Assembly: GCA_958295745.1 (NCBI GenBank)
Contig: OY282370.1
Location: 2,144,548 to 2,208,547, forward strand
Length of the DNA: 64,000 nt
Source: an uncultured Acidimicrobiia bacterium
Lineage (GTDB): Bacteria; Actinomycetota; Acidimicrobiia; Spongiisociales; Spongiisociaceae
Direction: 5' to 3'
The notes under the pieces are model-generated. The model did no database searches, was not told the DNA's origin, and worked only from the letters and a program-made list of their open reading frames with translations. A program made the translations under genes and the position numbers. Numbering within the stretch: position 1 is the stretch's first letter; each line of letters opens with the position of its first letter. Below are positions 47,835 through 55,704 of this stretch, one piece after another.

Positions 47835-48308
47835 GTGTCAGATAAGCCGACGCTCCGCGAGGATCTCTGGTCGAGGACATACCAGGTGGGGGTGGTGGTG
47901 CGGGACATCGACAAGGCCGTCGAGTTCTACGAGCGGCTCGGCATCGGCCCGTTCGTGGAGGGACCCTCCGCCCACGCCCTTGAGCGGAAGATCTACGGCG
48001 AGGACTCTCCGGATGTGGAGGTCAAAGGCCTGATCACCCAGATGGGTCCCATTGAGTTCGAGCTGCTGCAGCCGGTGTCGGGCCGCAGCGTCCAGGCCGA
48101 GTTCCTCGAAAAGCACGGTGAAGGAGTGGTGCATCTGTGCGCCCACACCGACGACCTGGACCGGGACATGGCAGACCTCACCGCCCTCGGCTGCCGGGTG
48201 ATCTCCTCCGCGGTGCTCGAGGACGGAGGCAAGTTCGCCTATTTCGACACCAGGGAGGTGGGGGGCCTGGTACTGGAGCTGTTCCAGACCGGAACCGATT
48301 GGCAGTGA
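47835..48308 (+). CDS. VOC family protein (glyoxalase/epimerase-like)
   Basis: The 157-residue protein contains two beta-alpha-beta-beta-beta modules: QVGVVVRDIDKAVEFYERLG with IEFELLQPV, and VVHLCAHTDDLDRDMADL with GLVLELFQTG. Metal ligands expected in the fold (Glu in FELL, His in VVHLC, Glu in LELF) are present, while the first His is replaced by Gln in TYQVG. This resembles methylmalonyl-CoA epimerase-like or lyase-type VOC proteins. GGAGGGTG precedes the ATG. It is divergent from the NTF2-like operon and probably shares its control region. Confidence 0.88.
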   Translation: MSDKPTLREDLWSRTYQVGVVVRDIDKAVEFYERLGIGPFVEGPSAHALERKIYGEDSPDVEVKGLITQMGPIEFELLQPVSGRSVQAEFLEKHGEGVVHLCAHTDDLDRDMADLTALGCRVISSAVLEDGGKFAYFDTREVGGLVLELFQTGTDWQ

Positions 48309-48496
48309 GCTTGCCCGGCGAATGAAGGTGACGCCTTCAACCGCAGGGTTCGACCTGCAGGTTCGACTGTGACTCGAATGCCACCCCTTCGGCGGCAAAG
48401 GTTCGTGGGCGGGTTCGCAACCCTGTAACCTTGGGTATGCCGCGCCCCTGCCCGCTCGGGCGTCCGGTTGGAATACACAGTGGAGGTGATCAGGGA

Positions 48497-49168
48497 ATGA
48501 GCGAGTACAGCCGGGTAGAGATTGCCCAGACGGAATTGAAGGAGCTGGCCGACGCGATCGACGACGCGCCCGCCGACCGGTATTCCAGGACCAAGCAGAG
48601 GATCGACCTCGAGGGCCAGCAGCGCTACATGGAGCGCTACCGCGAGGTGTCGGCCTCCGACCCTATCCAGCAGGGATGGGACGCCAACGAACCGGAGTTC
48701 CACGCCAAGACGAAGATATTCTCGGTGCTGGCCGACGCCATGGAATACGAGCTCGGCAAGGAGGAAGGACGGGCGGCGGTGGCCCGGGCCCGGAAGCGGC
48801 AGGGCGACCAGATGGGCGCCGCGATGGTGGAGAAGTCCAGGGAGAAGGGTGATCGTTTGAGCCTGAACAACTTCTTCAAGGAGTTCTGGGGTTACTTCCA
48901 GTGGTCGCCGAAGTTGGACACGGAGCGCTACTTCGACGACCAGGGCAACATGGTCAGGTACACGCTGCGGCTCAACTGCCCGATCGGGGACTACCTGCGC
49001 GACAACGCCCCTGACGTCGAGTTCTCGTCTAACTTCTGCGACCTCGACGAGCACATAGCCCACGCCTACAACCCGAACATCCGGTACTCCCGCAAGCGCT
49101 GGGTCCCGGCCGGGGATCAGTTCACCGAGCTGACCTGGGAGCTCGACACCGCCGACATCCTCGACTGA
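48497..49168 (+). CDS. L-2-amino-thiazoline-4-carboxylic acid hydrolase family protein
   Basis: The 223-residue product matches the ATC-hydrolase family in its C-terminal half: RYTLRLNCPIGDYL, FSSNFCDLDEHIAHAYNPN and the final WVPAGDQFTELTWEL strand. The archetype opens the thiazoline ring of ATC on the way to L-cysteine; homologues are mostly unassigned. The N-terminal 90 residues are helical. GGAGGT at 48482-48487 supports ATG 48497 over the open frame above. In this window full of ring-opening enzymes it may act on another small cyclic amide or thiazoline. Confidence 0.65.
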   Translation: MSEYSRVEIAQTELKELADAIDDAPADRYSRTKQRIDLEGQQRYMERYREVSASDPIQQGWDANEPEFHAKTKIFSVLADAMEYELGKEEGRAAVARARKRQGDQMGAAMVEKSREKGDRLSLNNFFKEFWGYFQWSPKLDTERYFDDQGNMVRYTLRLNCPIGDYLRDNAPDVEFSSNFCDLDEHIAHAYNPNIRYSRKRWVPAGDQFTELTWELDTADILD

Positions 49169-49253
49169 TCGGGTCGGGGCTGGTGAGCGAACGGTTGCCG
49201 CCCGTCTGCGCCGGTTGCATCGGCCTCGGACGGGCCGGCGGCTGAGGGCCGGT

Positions 49254-50303
49254 ATGCGGGCGTTGCTGTTGTTCGATGAGGGGCGGCTGGAGCTGGGCGA
49301 GGTTCCGGTGCCCGAACCTCCCCCCGGCTGGGCGCTGGTGCGCACGTTGGCGTCGTCCGCGGGCCTTTTCCACTCACAGATGGCCTCCGGGATGCTCGAC
49401 ACGGACGGTTTTCCTCGCATCCTCGGCCACGAGGTGGTGGGGGAGGTGGCGGCGGTCACATCGGAAGCCGCCCCTCCGGAGGGGTCGCGGGTGGTGCTGG
49501 ATGCGGTGGTCGGCTGCGGGGTATGCGAGTGGTGCATCCGCGGCGAGGAGAGCATCTGCCCCTGGATGCGCCATCTGGGCATAGACGTGGACGGCGGCTT
49601 CGCCGATTACGTGATCGTTCCCGAGTCGAACGTGTTCGGCATCCCCGCCGATATCCCCGTCGAGGAAGCGGTGATGATGGGGTCGGCCCTGCCGGCGGCG
49701 GTCCACGCCGCTCTCCGGTCGGGAGTGGGGGGAGGTTCCAAGGTGATCGTCAGCGGGGTCGGAAGCATCGGCATGATGTTGTGCCAGGCGGCGCGGGCGA
49801 TGGGCGCGGCGGTTGTAGTGGCCGCCGACGTGGCGGAAGACCACCTGGAGGCGGCCGGGCCGTGGATCGACCGGGCCGTGAACGTGTCGGATCTGGCGGC
49901 GGACGAGGCGGCTTCCCTGTTGTGCGAGGCGCTGGATGCGCCCTACGGCGCCGATGTGGTGTTCGAGGCGGCCGGGCAGCCGGCGAGCGTGGACGTTTCG
50001 ATTCGGTCGGTGCGGTCCGGCGGGACGGTGCTGCTGATGGGCATCTGCGACGGCGCGGCTTCGATATCCTTCGACCATTACCTGAGCGAGTTCCTCCGGC
50101 GAGAAGTGTCATTGGTGACCACTTTCGGTTTCACCCGCCGGGATTTCCTGGTCGGCAACGCCCTCTACCGCACCGGGAAGCTCGACTTGTCCCCGTTGCT
50201 CGGTCCGACGGTGCCGCTGGACGAGGTCCCCGAAGTCTTGGCCGCCATCGCCGCCGGAGGAACCGGAGGGAAGCGGTATGTGGTCGATGTGGCTATGGGG
50301 TGA
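49254..50303 (+). CDS. zinc-binding alcohol dehydrogenase family protein (MDR)
   Basis: The 349-residue protein has the MDR layout: GroES-like N-terminal domain with ILGHEVVGEV, the structural-zinc cysteines C-x2-C-x2-C-x7-C (CGVCEWCIRGEESIC), and a Rossmann domain (VIVSGVGSIGMMLCQAARAMG). The usual catalytic cysteine near residue 40 is not seen: the segment reads ASSAGLFHSQ where GxCxxD is expected, so catalytic zinc binding may be altered. The starting ATG 49254 gives the family N-terminus MRALLLFDEG. It converges on the SDR gene at 50322. Confidence 0.88.
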   Translation: MRALLLFDEGRLELGEVPVPEPPPGWALVRTLASSAGLFHSQMASGMLDTDGFPRILGHEVVGEVAAVTSEAAPPEGSRVVLDAVVGCGVCEWCIRGEESICPWMRHLGIDVDGGFADYVIVPESNVFGIPADIPVEEAVMMGSALPAAVHAALRSGVGGGSKVIVSGVGSIGMMLCQAARAMGAAVVVAADVAEDHLEAAGPWIDRAVNVSDLAADEAASLLCEALDAPYGADVVFEAAGQPASVDVSIRSVRSGGTVLLMGICDGAASISFDHYLSEFLRREVSLVTTFGFTRRDFLVGNALYRTGKLDLSPLLGPTVPLDEVPEVLAAIAAGGTGGKRYVVDVAMG

Positions 50304-50321
50304 CCGCCCGGGGTGTTCTAC

Positions 50322-51050
50322 CTACCGGGTCAGCCATCCGCCGTCAACCGGCACGAAGGCGCCGGTCATGAAGCTGGATGCGTCTGAAGTGAGAAAGGCG
50401 GCCACCTCGGCGATCTCTTCGGGGTTGCCCGGGCGCCCCAACGGGGTGCGCTCCATGAGCATCTCTCTCCGGGCCGAATCGGCCAGGCTGTCGGAGGTCA
50501 TGGGGGTGTCGATGACTCCCGGTCCGATCACGTTGACCCTTATTCCGTGCGGAGCCAGGTCCAAGGCCAGGGCGCGTCCGAGCATGAGCACACCGCCTTT
50601 CGAGGCGATGTAGGCGGCCGCCCCCGGCAGGGCGGCCTGGGAGTTGATGGATCCGATGAGGACAATCCACCCTCCCTCGCCTTGGGCTTTCATGACCCTC
50701 GCGGTGCGCTGGGCGGTGAGGAAGCTGCCGGTGAGGTTGACGTCCACGATTCGGCGGAAGGCGGCCGGGTCGAACTCCAGCGAGTCGCCCATAGTCTCGA
50801 TCCCGGCGCAGGTAACCACCGCATCCATGCCTCCAAAACGGTCCACGGCCATGGAAACCATGGCGTCGCATTGGGCTTCGTCGGTGATATCCGCCGTGAA
50901 TGCCAGGGCGTGTTCGATGCCGTCGGCCACCTCGGCGGCCCGGTCGCCGTCGATGTCGACGCAGACCACACGGTCGCCCCGGTCTCCGAGGCGGCGGGCT
51001 GTGGCCGCTCCGATTCCGGATCCTGCGCCGGTGACGAGCGATACGGTCAT
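50322..51050 (-). CDS. SDR family oxidoreductase
   Basis: This 242-residue classical SDR has TGAGSGIGAAT, CVDIDGDRAAEV (acidic residue favouring NAD), a VTCAG variant of the NNAG motif, the active Ser in LIGSINSQ, Tyr-x3-Lys in YIASKGG and the C-terminal PVDGGWLTR. AGGAGGACAAAC just before the codon fixes ATG 51050. It is on the strand opposite to the alcohol dehydrogenase and reads towards it; another SDR lies 165 bases upstream. Confidence 0.92.
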   Translation of the reverse strand: MTVSLVTGAGSGIGAATARRLGDRGDRVVCVDIDGDRAAEVADGIEHALAFTADITDEAQCDAMVSMAVDRFGGMDAVVTCAGIETMGDSLEFDPAAFRRIVDVNLTGSFLTAQRTARVMKAQGEGGWIVLIGSINSQAALPGAAAYIASKGGVLMLGRALALDLAPHGIRVNVIGPGVIDTPMTSDSLADSARREMLMERTPLGRPGNPEEIAEVAAFLTSDASSFMTGAFVPVDGGWLTR

Positions 51051-51214
51051 GTTTGTCCTCCTGTGAGCGGCCGCGCCGAACATGCTACCGCCCGCATCCC
51101 GCGGTTCTTCACAGCCCGTCGGGCTTGTTGCCGCTTTGTCGTTGCGAGAAGAGGTGCTTCGCATACTCTCCTCACAAGCTCTCTAGCTGCGCGTTGCCTG
51201 TTTACGAGCGGCGG

Positions 51215-52027
51215 TCAGTGGACCTCTTCGCCGCCGCTCACGTTCAGGGCTTGGCCGGTGGTGAAGGCCCCCGCCTCGCCTGCCAGCAGCAGGACGGCCC
51301 GCGCCGCGTCGAGGGGCTGTCCGAGGCGGCCCAGCGGGATAGCATCCACCCAGCGCCGCCTGAGGTCATCTGGCGAGATGCCCTCCCTCTCGCCGAAGAA
51401 CTCGAAGTCTTTCTCCATGATCCCGGTTTCGACGTTGGTGGGGCAGAGACAGTTGACGGTCACCTCGGGGGCGGCCTCCTTGGCTACGGCCTGGGTGAAG
51501 CCGATGATCCCCGCCTTGGCCGCCGAGTAATGGGCCGTGTAGCGGGCGGGGGTCTTGCCCAGCATCGACGAGAGTGAGATGATGCGGCCCCAGCCCGACT
51601 TTCTCATGGCCGGCAGGAGCGCCCTGGTCATCAGGTAGGCGCCGCGCAGGCTCACCGCCAGCACCGAGTCGAACTCCTCCTCCGGCAGGTCCAGGAAAGG
51701 GGCCATGGTGACGATCCCGGCGTTGTTGACCAGTATGTGGATCACCCCGGCATCCCGCTCTGCTTCTTGGGTGAACCCCGCCACCTGGTGCTCGTCCGTG
51801 ACATCGAGGGGAAAGGCGGAGGCCGAGCCGCCCTCGTCGCGGATACGGCCGGCGGTTTCCTCGGCGGCCTGCTCGTCGATATCGGTCACCAGGGTGTGCG
51901 CCCCGGCGGCGGCGAGGATGCGGGCGGTCTCTCGTCCGATTCCCCGCCCCGCTCCGGTCACGGCGGCCACCCGGCCATCGAGTCGAAGGTCGGGTATCAG
52001 CCGGTCATAGGCGGTGTCGGATGCCAT
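51215..52027 (-). CDS. SDR family oxidoreductase
   Basis: This 270-residue SDR has TGAGRGIGRETAR, TDIDEQAAEETAG, NNAGIVTMAP, the Ser block ISLSSMLGKT, Tyr-x3-Lys in YSAAKAG and a C-terminal NVSGGEEVH in place of the common DGG. It is similar in design to glucose or 3-oxoacyl-ACP reductases, without a certain substrate. ATG 52027 lies only seven bases from, and opposite to, the first possible ATG of the phosphotriesterase-family gene, so one divergent control region would overlap both starts. Confidence 0.9.
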   Translation of the reverse strand: MASDTAYDRLIPDLRLDGRVAAVTGAGRGIGRETARILAAAGAHTLVTDIDEQAAEETAGRIRDEGGSASAFPLDVTDEHQVAGFTQEAERDAGVIHILVNNAGIVTMAPFLDLPEEEFDSVLAVSLRGAYLMTRALLPAMRKSGWGRIISLSSMLGKTPARYTAHYSAAKAGIIGFTQAVAKEAAPEVTVNCLCPTNVETGIMEKDFEFFGEREGISPDDLRRRWVDAIPLGRLGQPLDAARAVLLLAGEAGAFTTGQALNVSGGEEVH

Positions 52028-53109
52028 CCCTGCCGGCGAGCCTACCGATCCCGCTCCGGCATGGCTTACCCTTGGACGACCGGGAGGCCGCACTGCCTGT
52101 AAACACCGTACTCGGACCTGTAGATCCCAGGGATCTGGGTCCCACCACCATGCATGAACACCTGTTGATCGATGCGGTGGAAGCCCTCGACGACCCGGAC
52201 ACCGAGGTGATCGACCGGCCTATCACAATCGACCAGCTGGGCGGCCTTCGATGGAACGCGGTATCGAACAAGGCCAACCTATCCCTGGACGATCCCGAGA
52301 TCACGGTTGCCGAGCTGCGCCGTTTCCACGCCGCCGGAGGCCGGGGCCTGGTCGACGTGACCCCGGTCGGAATAGGCCGCCGGGTGGCCGAGCTTCCGGC
52401 CATCTCGGAGCGCAGCGGGGTCCACATCATGGTCGGATGCGGTTTCTACCGCGGTCCGAGTCATCCGGCCTGGGTCAGGGAGCGACCGGCCGAGGAGCTG
52501 GCCGCCTACCTCGTCGACGAGCTGGAGAACGAGCTGGACGGCACCGGTATCCGCCCGGCTCTCATCGGGGAGATCGGGACGACCGTCCCGGTGACCGACG
52601 GCGAATGGAAGGTGCTGGAGGCCTCGGCCATCGCCGCGGTGCGGACCGGCGCCGCCGTCAGCGTGCACCTGGACCCGCAAGGCCAGCACCAAGCCGGACG
52701 GATCCTCGAATGGTTGACTGGCCGCGGGGCCGACCCCTCCCGCATCGTCTTCGGCCACTCCGACGAGATCCTCGACCTGGACAACCACCGGGACTTGATG
52801 GACACCGGGGCCACCGTCGAATACGACCTGTTCGGGACGGAGTTCTACTACCCGGGGAGGGGCAACTACGCCACCGATTACGAGCGCATGGAAGCGGTGG
52901 CCCTGCTCGCGTCCCAGGGGTACGCCGACCGGCTTGTGCTGGCCGGGGACGTCCACCTGAAGATGATGCTCGCCGCCTATGGGGGCATGGGTTACGCCCA
53001 TGTGATGGGGAGGATCGTTCCCGCTCTGCGGGACCGTTTCGGGGTGGCCGTCGAAGACCTGGACCAGATGCTGGTGCGCAACCCCGCCCGGCTGCTCGAC
53101 CGCCCATGA
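52021..53109 (+). CDS. phosphotriesterase family hydrolase
   Basis: This TIM-barrel metal hydrolase has the H-x-H motif in TTMHEHLLID, a bridging Glu in LIGEIGTT where phosphotriesterase itself uses a carbamylated lysine, His in VSVHLDPQ, His in VFGHSDE and Asp in LAGDVHLK. The Glu variant is known in lactonase-like members, so a lactone or ester/amide substrate is more likely than a phosphotriester. The start is unclear: ATG 52021 overlaps the divergent SDR start, whereas family N-termini begin near VNTVLGPVDP; a CTG at 52093 has GGGAGG five bases upstream, and TTG 52072 is also in frame. Confidence 0.9.
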   Translation: MPSLPASLPIPLRHGLPLDDREAALPVNTVLGPVDPRDLGPTTMHEHLLIDAVEALDDPDTEVIDRPITIDQLGGLRWNAVSNKANLSLDDPEITVAELRRFHAAGGRGLVDVTPVGIGRRVAELPAISERSGVHIMVGCGFYRGPSHPAWVRERPAEELAAYLVDELENELDGTGIRPALIGEIGTTVPVTDGEWKVLEASAIAAVRTGAAVSVHLDPQGQHQAGRILEWLTGRGADPSRIVFGHSDEILDLDNHRDLMDTGATVEYDLFGTEFYYPGRGNYATDYERMEAVALLASQGYADRLVLAGDVHLKMMLAAYGGMGYAHVMGRIVPALRDRFGVAVEDLDQMLVRNPARLLDRP

Positions 53110-53163
53110 GACTTCGGCCGGAATAGGCCGCCGGCCGGTTTCGGGTTATCGTGATCGCCGGTC

Positions 53164-53208
53164 ATGTCGATGGATGCAGTCGTGTTCGATTTCGGAGGGG
53201 TGGTTTAG
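53164..53208 (+). pseudogene. relic start of an HAD-superfamily hydrolase gene
   Basis: ATG 53164 encodes MSMDAVVFDFGGVV and then stops at TAG 53206. This is the classic N-terminus of HAD hydrolases, including the catalytic Asp of the FDFGGVV motif. The remaining 190 or more residues are absent. Five bases after the stop, the carbonic anhydrase gene starts, with AGGAGG partly inside the relic. It may now serve only as a leader or be untranslated. Confidence 0.6.
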
Positions 53209-53212
53209 GAGG

Positions 53213-54025
53213 ATGTACAGCCGCCGTCAAGTGTTGAGAACCGGCGTGCTCGGCGCGGCGGGTTTGGTCGTCGGCGCCTGCGCAAGCAACGATTCGACCA
53301 CTGCCGCCAACGCCTACACCCCCACCGCGGATACAGGTGAGGTCAAATGGGGTTATTCCGGCGCCGGAGGCCCCGCAAACTGGGCGGACCTGTCGCTTGA
53401 ATACGAACGATGCCGGTCGGGAAGGATGCAGTCCCCGATCGACATCACGGGTTATACGCCCGGCGATCTGTCGCCGTTGCGGTTCTCGTACCGGTCCGAG
53501 CCGACCGAACTGACCAACAACGGGCACGCGATCTACCTCCACTATCCGGAGGGCAACCGGTTCGAGTTCTCCGGTCGTACCTACGAATTGGATGCAGGGC
53601 ATTTCCATACCCCCTCGGAGCACACGCTGGACGGCGAGCAGCTCGCGGCCGAGCTGCATCTGGTGCACCGGCAGTCGTCCGGAGGCCTGGCGGTGGTGGG
53701 TTTCCTCTTCCGGCTCGGCGACCCCGACCCCCGGCTGCAGCTGCTCCTGGACAGCGCCCCCGCCGCCGGGGGAGCGGCCGGCGCGCCGGCCGATCTCTAT
53801 GCCGGGCGGTGGGTTCCCTCCGACCTCGGTTTCTACATGTATCGAGGTTCGACCACCACCCCTCCGTGCGTGGAACCGGTAGAGTGGTTCGTGATGCTGG
53901 AAACCGGCACGGTGTCCCAAGAGCAGGCCGACCGATGGCAGGAGATGACCGCGGGCGGCCCCACCAACCGCCCCATCCAACCTCGCAACGACCGAGAGAT
54001 TGTTTTCTCCGGTTCCCGAAGTTGA
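53213..54025 (+). CDS. alpha-class carbonic anhydrase, exported lipoprotein
   Basis: This enzyme hydrates CO2 to bicarbonate outside the membrane. The 270-residue precursor has a twin-arginine-like start (MYSRRQVLRTGVLG) and lipobox LVVGAC (Cys23), then the alpha-CA fold: QSPIDI, NNGHAIYLH, zinc ligands His130 and His132 in AGHFHTPSEH and His149 in ELHLVHR, and the TTTPPC block that lines the active site. All catalytic residues appear present. Export by Tat with lipid anchoring is inferred from the N-terminus. AGGAGG lies directly upstream of the ATG. Confidence 0.93.
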   Translation: MYSRRQVLRTGVLGAAGLVVGACASNDSTTAANAYTPTADTGEVKWGYSGAGGPANWADLSLEYERCRSGRMQSPIDITGYTPGDLSPLRFSYRSEPTELTNNGHAIYLHYPEGNRFEFSGRTYELDAGHFHTPSEHTLDGEQLAAELHLVHRQSSGGLAVVGFLFRLGDPDPRLQLLLDSAPAAGGAAGAPADLYAGRWVPSDLGFYMYRGSTTTPPCVEPVEWFVMLETGTVSQEQADRWQEMTAGGPTNRPIQPRNDREIVFSGSRS

Positions 54026-54064
54026 CCTCCGTGCTGTCGCGACCCATGAAACAGGAGATGGATT

Positions 54065-54403
54065 ATGGACAGTCGAGTCCCCCCAAACCGTGACTTCTTA
54101 TGGCCGGTGGTTTGCGCCATCCGGGAGCAGGGCGGCTCGGGGGTAGGGGTCAGCCAGATGTTCGAGAGGGTGGTACGCCGGATGGGAATCACCGAGGAAC
54201 AGCTGAGGGTGACCTCCCCGCAAGGGAACCCGACCGTAAAGTACCGGATAGGCTTTACGCGGACCCGCCTCAAGCAGATAGGAGTGATCGACAACCCGGA
54301 GTGGGGATTTTGGGTGTTGACCGAGCGCGGGCGTACGGCGACGGAAGATCAGATCCTGAGATGGTACGACGAATCGGAGCGGAATCGCCGCAATCGATAC
54401 TGA
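54065..54403 (+). CDS. truncated Mrr-like protein: N-terminal winged-helix domain only
   Basis: The 112-residue product aligns with the N-terminal domain of the intact Mrr protein at 55705: both share PN-F-WPV-CA-R, a G-GF-R--LK-IG--DN- segment and a G-WVLT--GR end. It stops where the linker and nuclease domain should follow. The sequence after the stop still encodes the last residues of an Mrr protein (next entry), so this is the surviving half of a gene that lost its catalytic part. The domain could still bind DNA. It is 40 bases after the carbonic anhydrase gene. Confidence 0.75.
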   Translation: MDSRVPPNRDFLWPVVCAIREQGGSGVGVSQMFERVVRRMGITEEQLRVTSPQGNPTVKYRIGFTRTRLKQIGVIDNPEWGFWVLTERGRTATEDQILRWYDESERNRRNRY

Positions 54404-54493
54404 CCCTGTCGAGTTTTCGGGTTGGGCGCGAAGGTCGCTGTGCGGCAGATAGAAGACGTAGAGATAGATACCGGTTTCTTCGACCGATTCTGA
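54404..54493 (+). pseudogene. 3' remnant of the deleted mrr paralogue
   Basis: In the same frame as the truncated protein, this stretch encodes FGLGAKVAVRQIEDVEI followed by DTGFFDRF and a stop at 54491. The intact Mrr at 55705-56577 ends YGLGVRVTTRTVEDIEV then TPDFFDQF. The match shows that an internal segment of about 160 codons was lost and a stop gained, leaving both ends. Confidence 0.75.
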
Positions 54494-54509
54494 ACCGGTA
54501 CCCGAACCG

Positions 54510-55601
54510 CTAATCGGCCGTCTTCGGAACGGCGGCCCGGCGGCGGGTCAGGCGGTACATGGCCAGGAGCGGCCAGGTGGCGATAGCGGGGCCGATCAGC
54601 CAGACAGGCCGGGTGAGCCACCATTCCACGGTGGGTTCGGCGGGCGGCGTGTAGCGGGCGACGACGAACAACACCGCCACCACCGCGGCCATGCCGGTGG
54701 AGTGGAACAGGTAGAGCGGCATGGCGTTCTCGTTGATCCATCCCAGCACCCGTTGCGGCAACCCTCCTCTGTCCAGCCACGCCAAGACCCTGGGCCGGAT
54801 CACCAACACCAGCCCCACCTGCAGGAAGGTCAAGGCGACGATCGCCAGGGTGGGCGGCCCCATGTTGGAGAAGCGTTCGCCGGGTACGCCCACCAGGGAG
54901 CGCGGGTAGAACCCCATGTTGGTCAGGGCGACGAGTGCGAAGAAGCCGGCCCAGAACATCATCCATCCGGTGCGGGGAGGGGCGGCCGCCAGCCGTTCGT
55001 AGAAGAACCCGAGCTGGTGGGCCAGCCCCCAGATCACCAGGAAATTGGCCCATGCCGCCCACCCCTGGCCCTGGGTGAAGCGAAGCACGTCCAAGACCCC
55101 GGCCAGCCCCAGCAGCCATACGGGCGCCAGCTCCCCCCATCGCCAGTGGGCCCGGATGGCCAGGGGGGCGATGAGTACCAGCACCACGTATATCACCAGG
55201 AACCAGAGGGGCGACAGCACCAGTATCACCGCCGACCAGGTCCAGGCCGGGTCGATGGTCAGCTCCAGCAACAAACCGATTCCGATCCACACCGCGACCA
55301 GCCCGACCGCCGGCCCCAGCAGCCTGCCCATCCGCCGCTTGAGGAAACGGCGGGAGGTCCCCGGCGTGTAGTCGGCGAAGGACCGGTGGTGGGTGTACCC
55401 GCCCACGAAGAAGAACACCGGCATCACTTGGAGCACCCAGGTAGCCACCCACAGGCCGCGGGTGGAACCGATCGGGTTGGAAGGCGAGACCGTCTCGGGC
55501 GAGACCGCCAGGATGGTGAATACCCAGTGCCATATCACCACCACCACCAGGGAGACCGAACGTAGAAGATCTACATATCGATCCCGCTCCGGTTTCGCCA
55601 T
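54510..55601 (-). CDS. acyltransferase 3 family membrane protein
   Basis: The 363-residue integral membrane protein has about ten hydrophobic helices and the acyltransferase-3 N-terminus (RDRYVDLLRSVSLVVVVIWH) in which the conserved His lies in the first helix. Other matches are VMPVFFFVGGYTHHRSFADY and the C-terminal INENAMPLYLFHSTGM. Such enzymes O-acylate cell-surface sugars or lipids. It lies on the minus strand between the broken and intact mrr genes, and its gene order there may result from insertion between duplicates. Confidence 0.88.
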   Translation of the reverse strand: MAKPERDRYVDLLRSVSLVVVVIWHWVFTILAVSPETVSPSNPIGSTRGLWVATWVLQVMPVFFFVGGYTHHRSFADYTPGTSRRFLKRRMGRLLGPAVGLVAVWIGIGLLLELTIDPAWTWSAVILVLSPLWFLVIYVVLVLIAPLAIRAHWRWGELAPVWLLGLAGVLDVLRFTQGQGWAAWANFLVIWGLAHQLGFFYERLAAAPPRTGWMMFWAGFFALVALTNMGFYPRSLVGVPGERFSNMGPPTLAIVALTFLQVGLVLVIRPRVLAWLDRGGLPQRVLGWINENAMPLYLFHSTGMAAVVAVLFVVARYTPPAEPTVEWWLTRPVWLIGPAIATWPLLAMYRLTRRRAAVPKTAD

Positions 55602-55704
55602 CGCCGGAAGCCTACAACCGGTTCCCTTCCGAATGCGGGCCCCTTCTTCCTGCTACATGTGAGGTCGGTCCGGTTTGGCGGGCGGTGTTGGTAGCATCCC
55701 CGAC

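Noticed and set aside
48309-48430. Possible tRNA suggested by GGTTCGACTG and CTCGAATGCC
   Set aside because: No acceptor stem or anticodon arm can be formed; the region only holds two small hairpins after the VOC gene.
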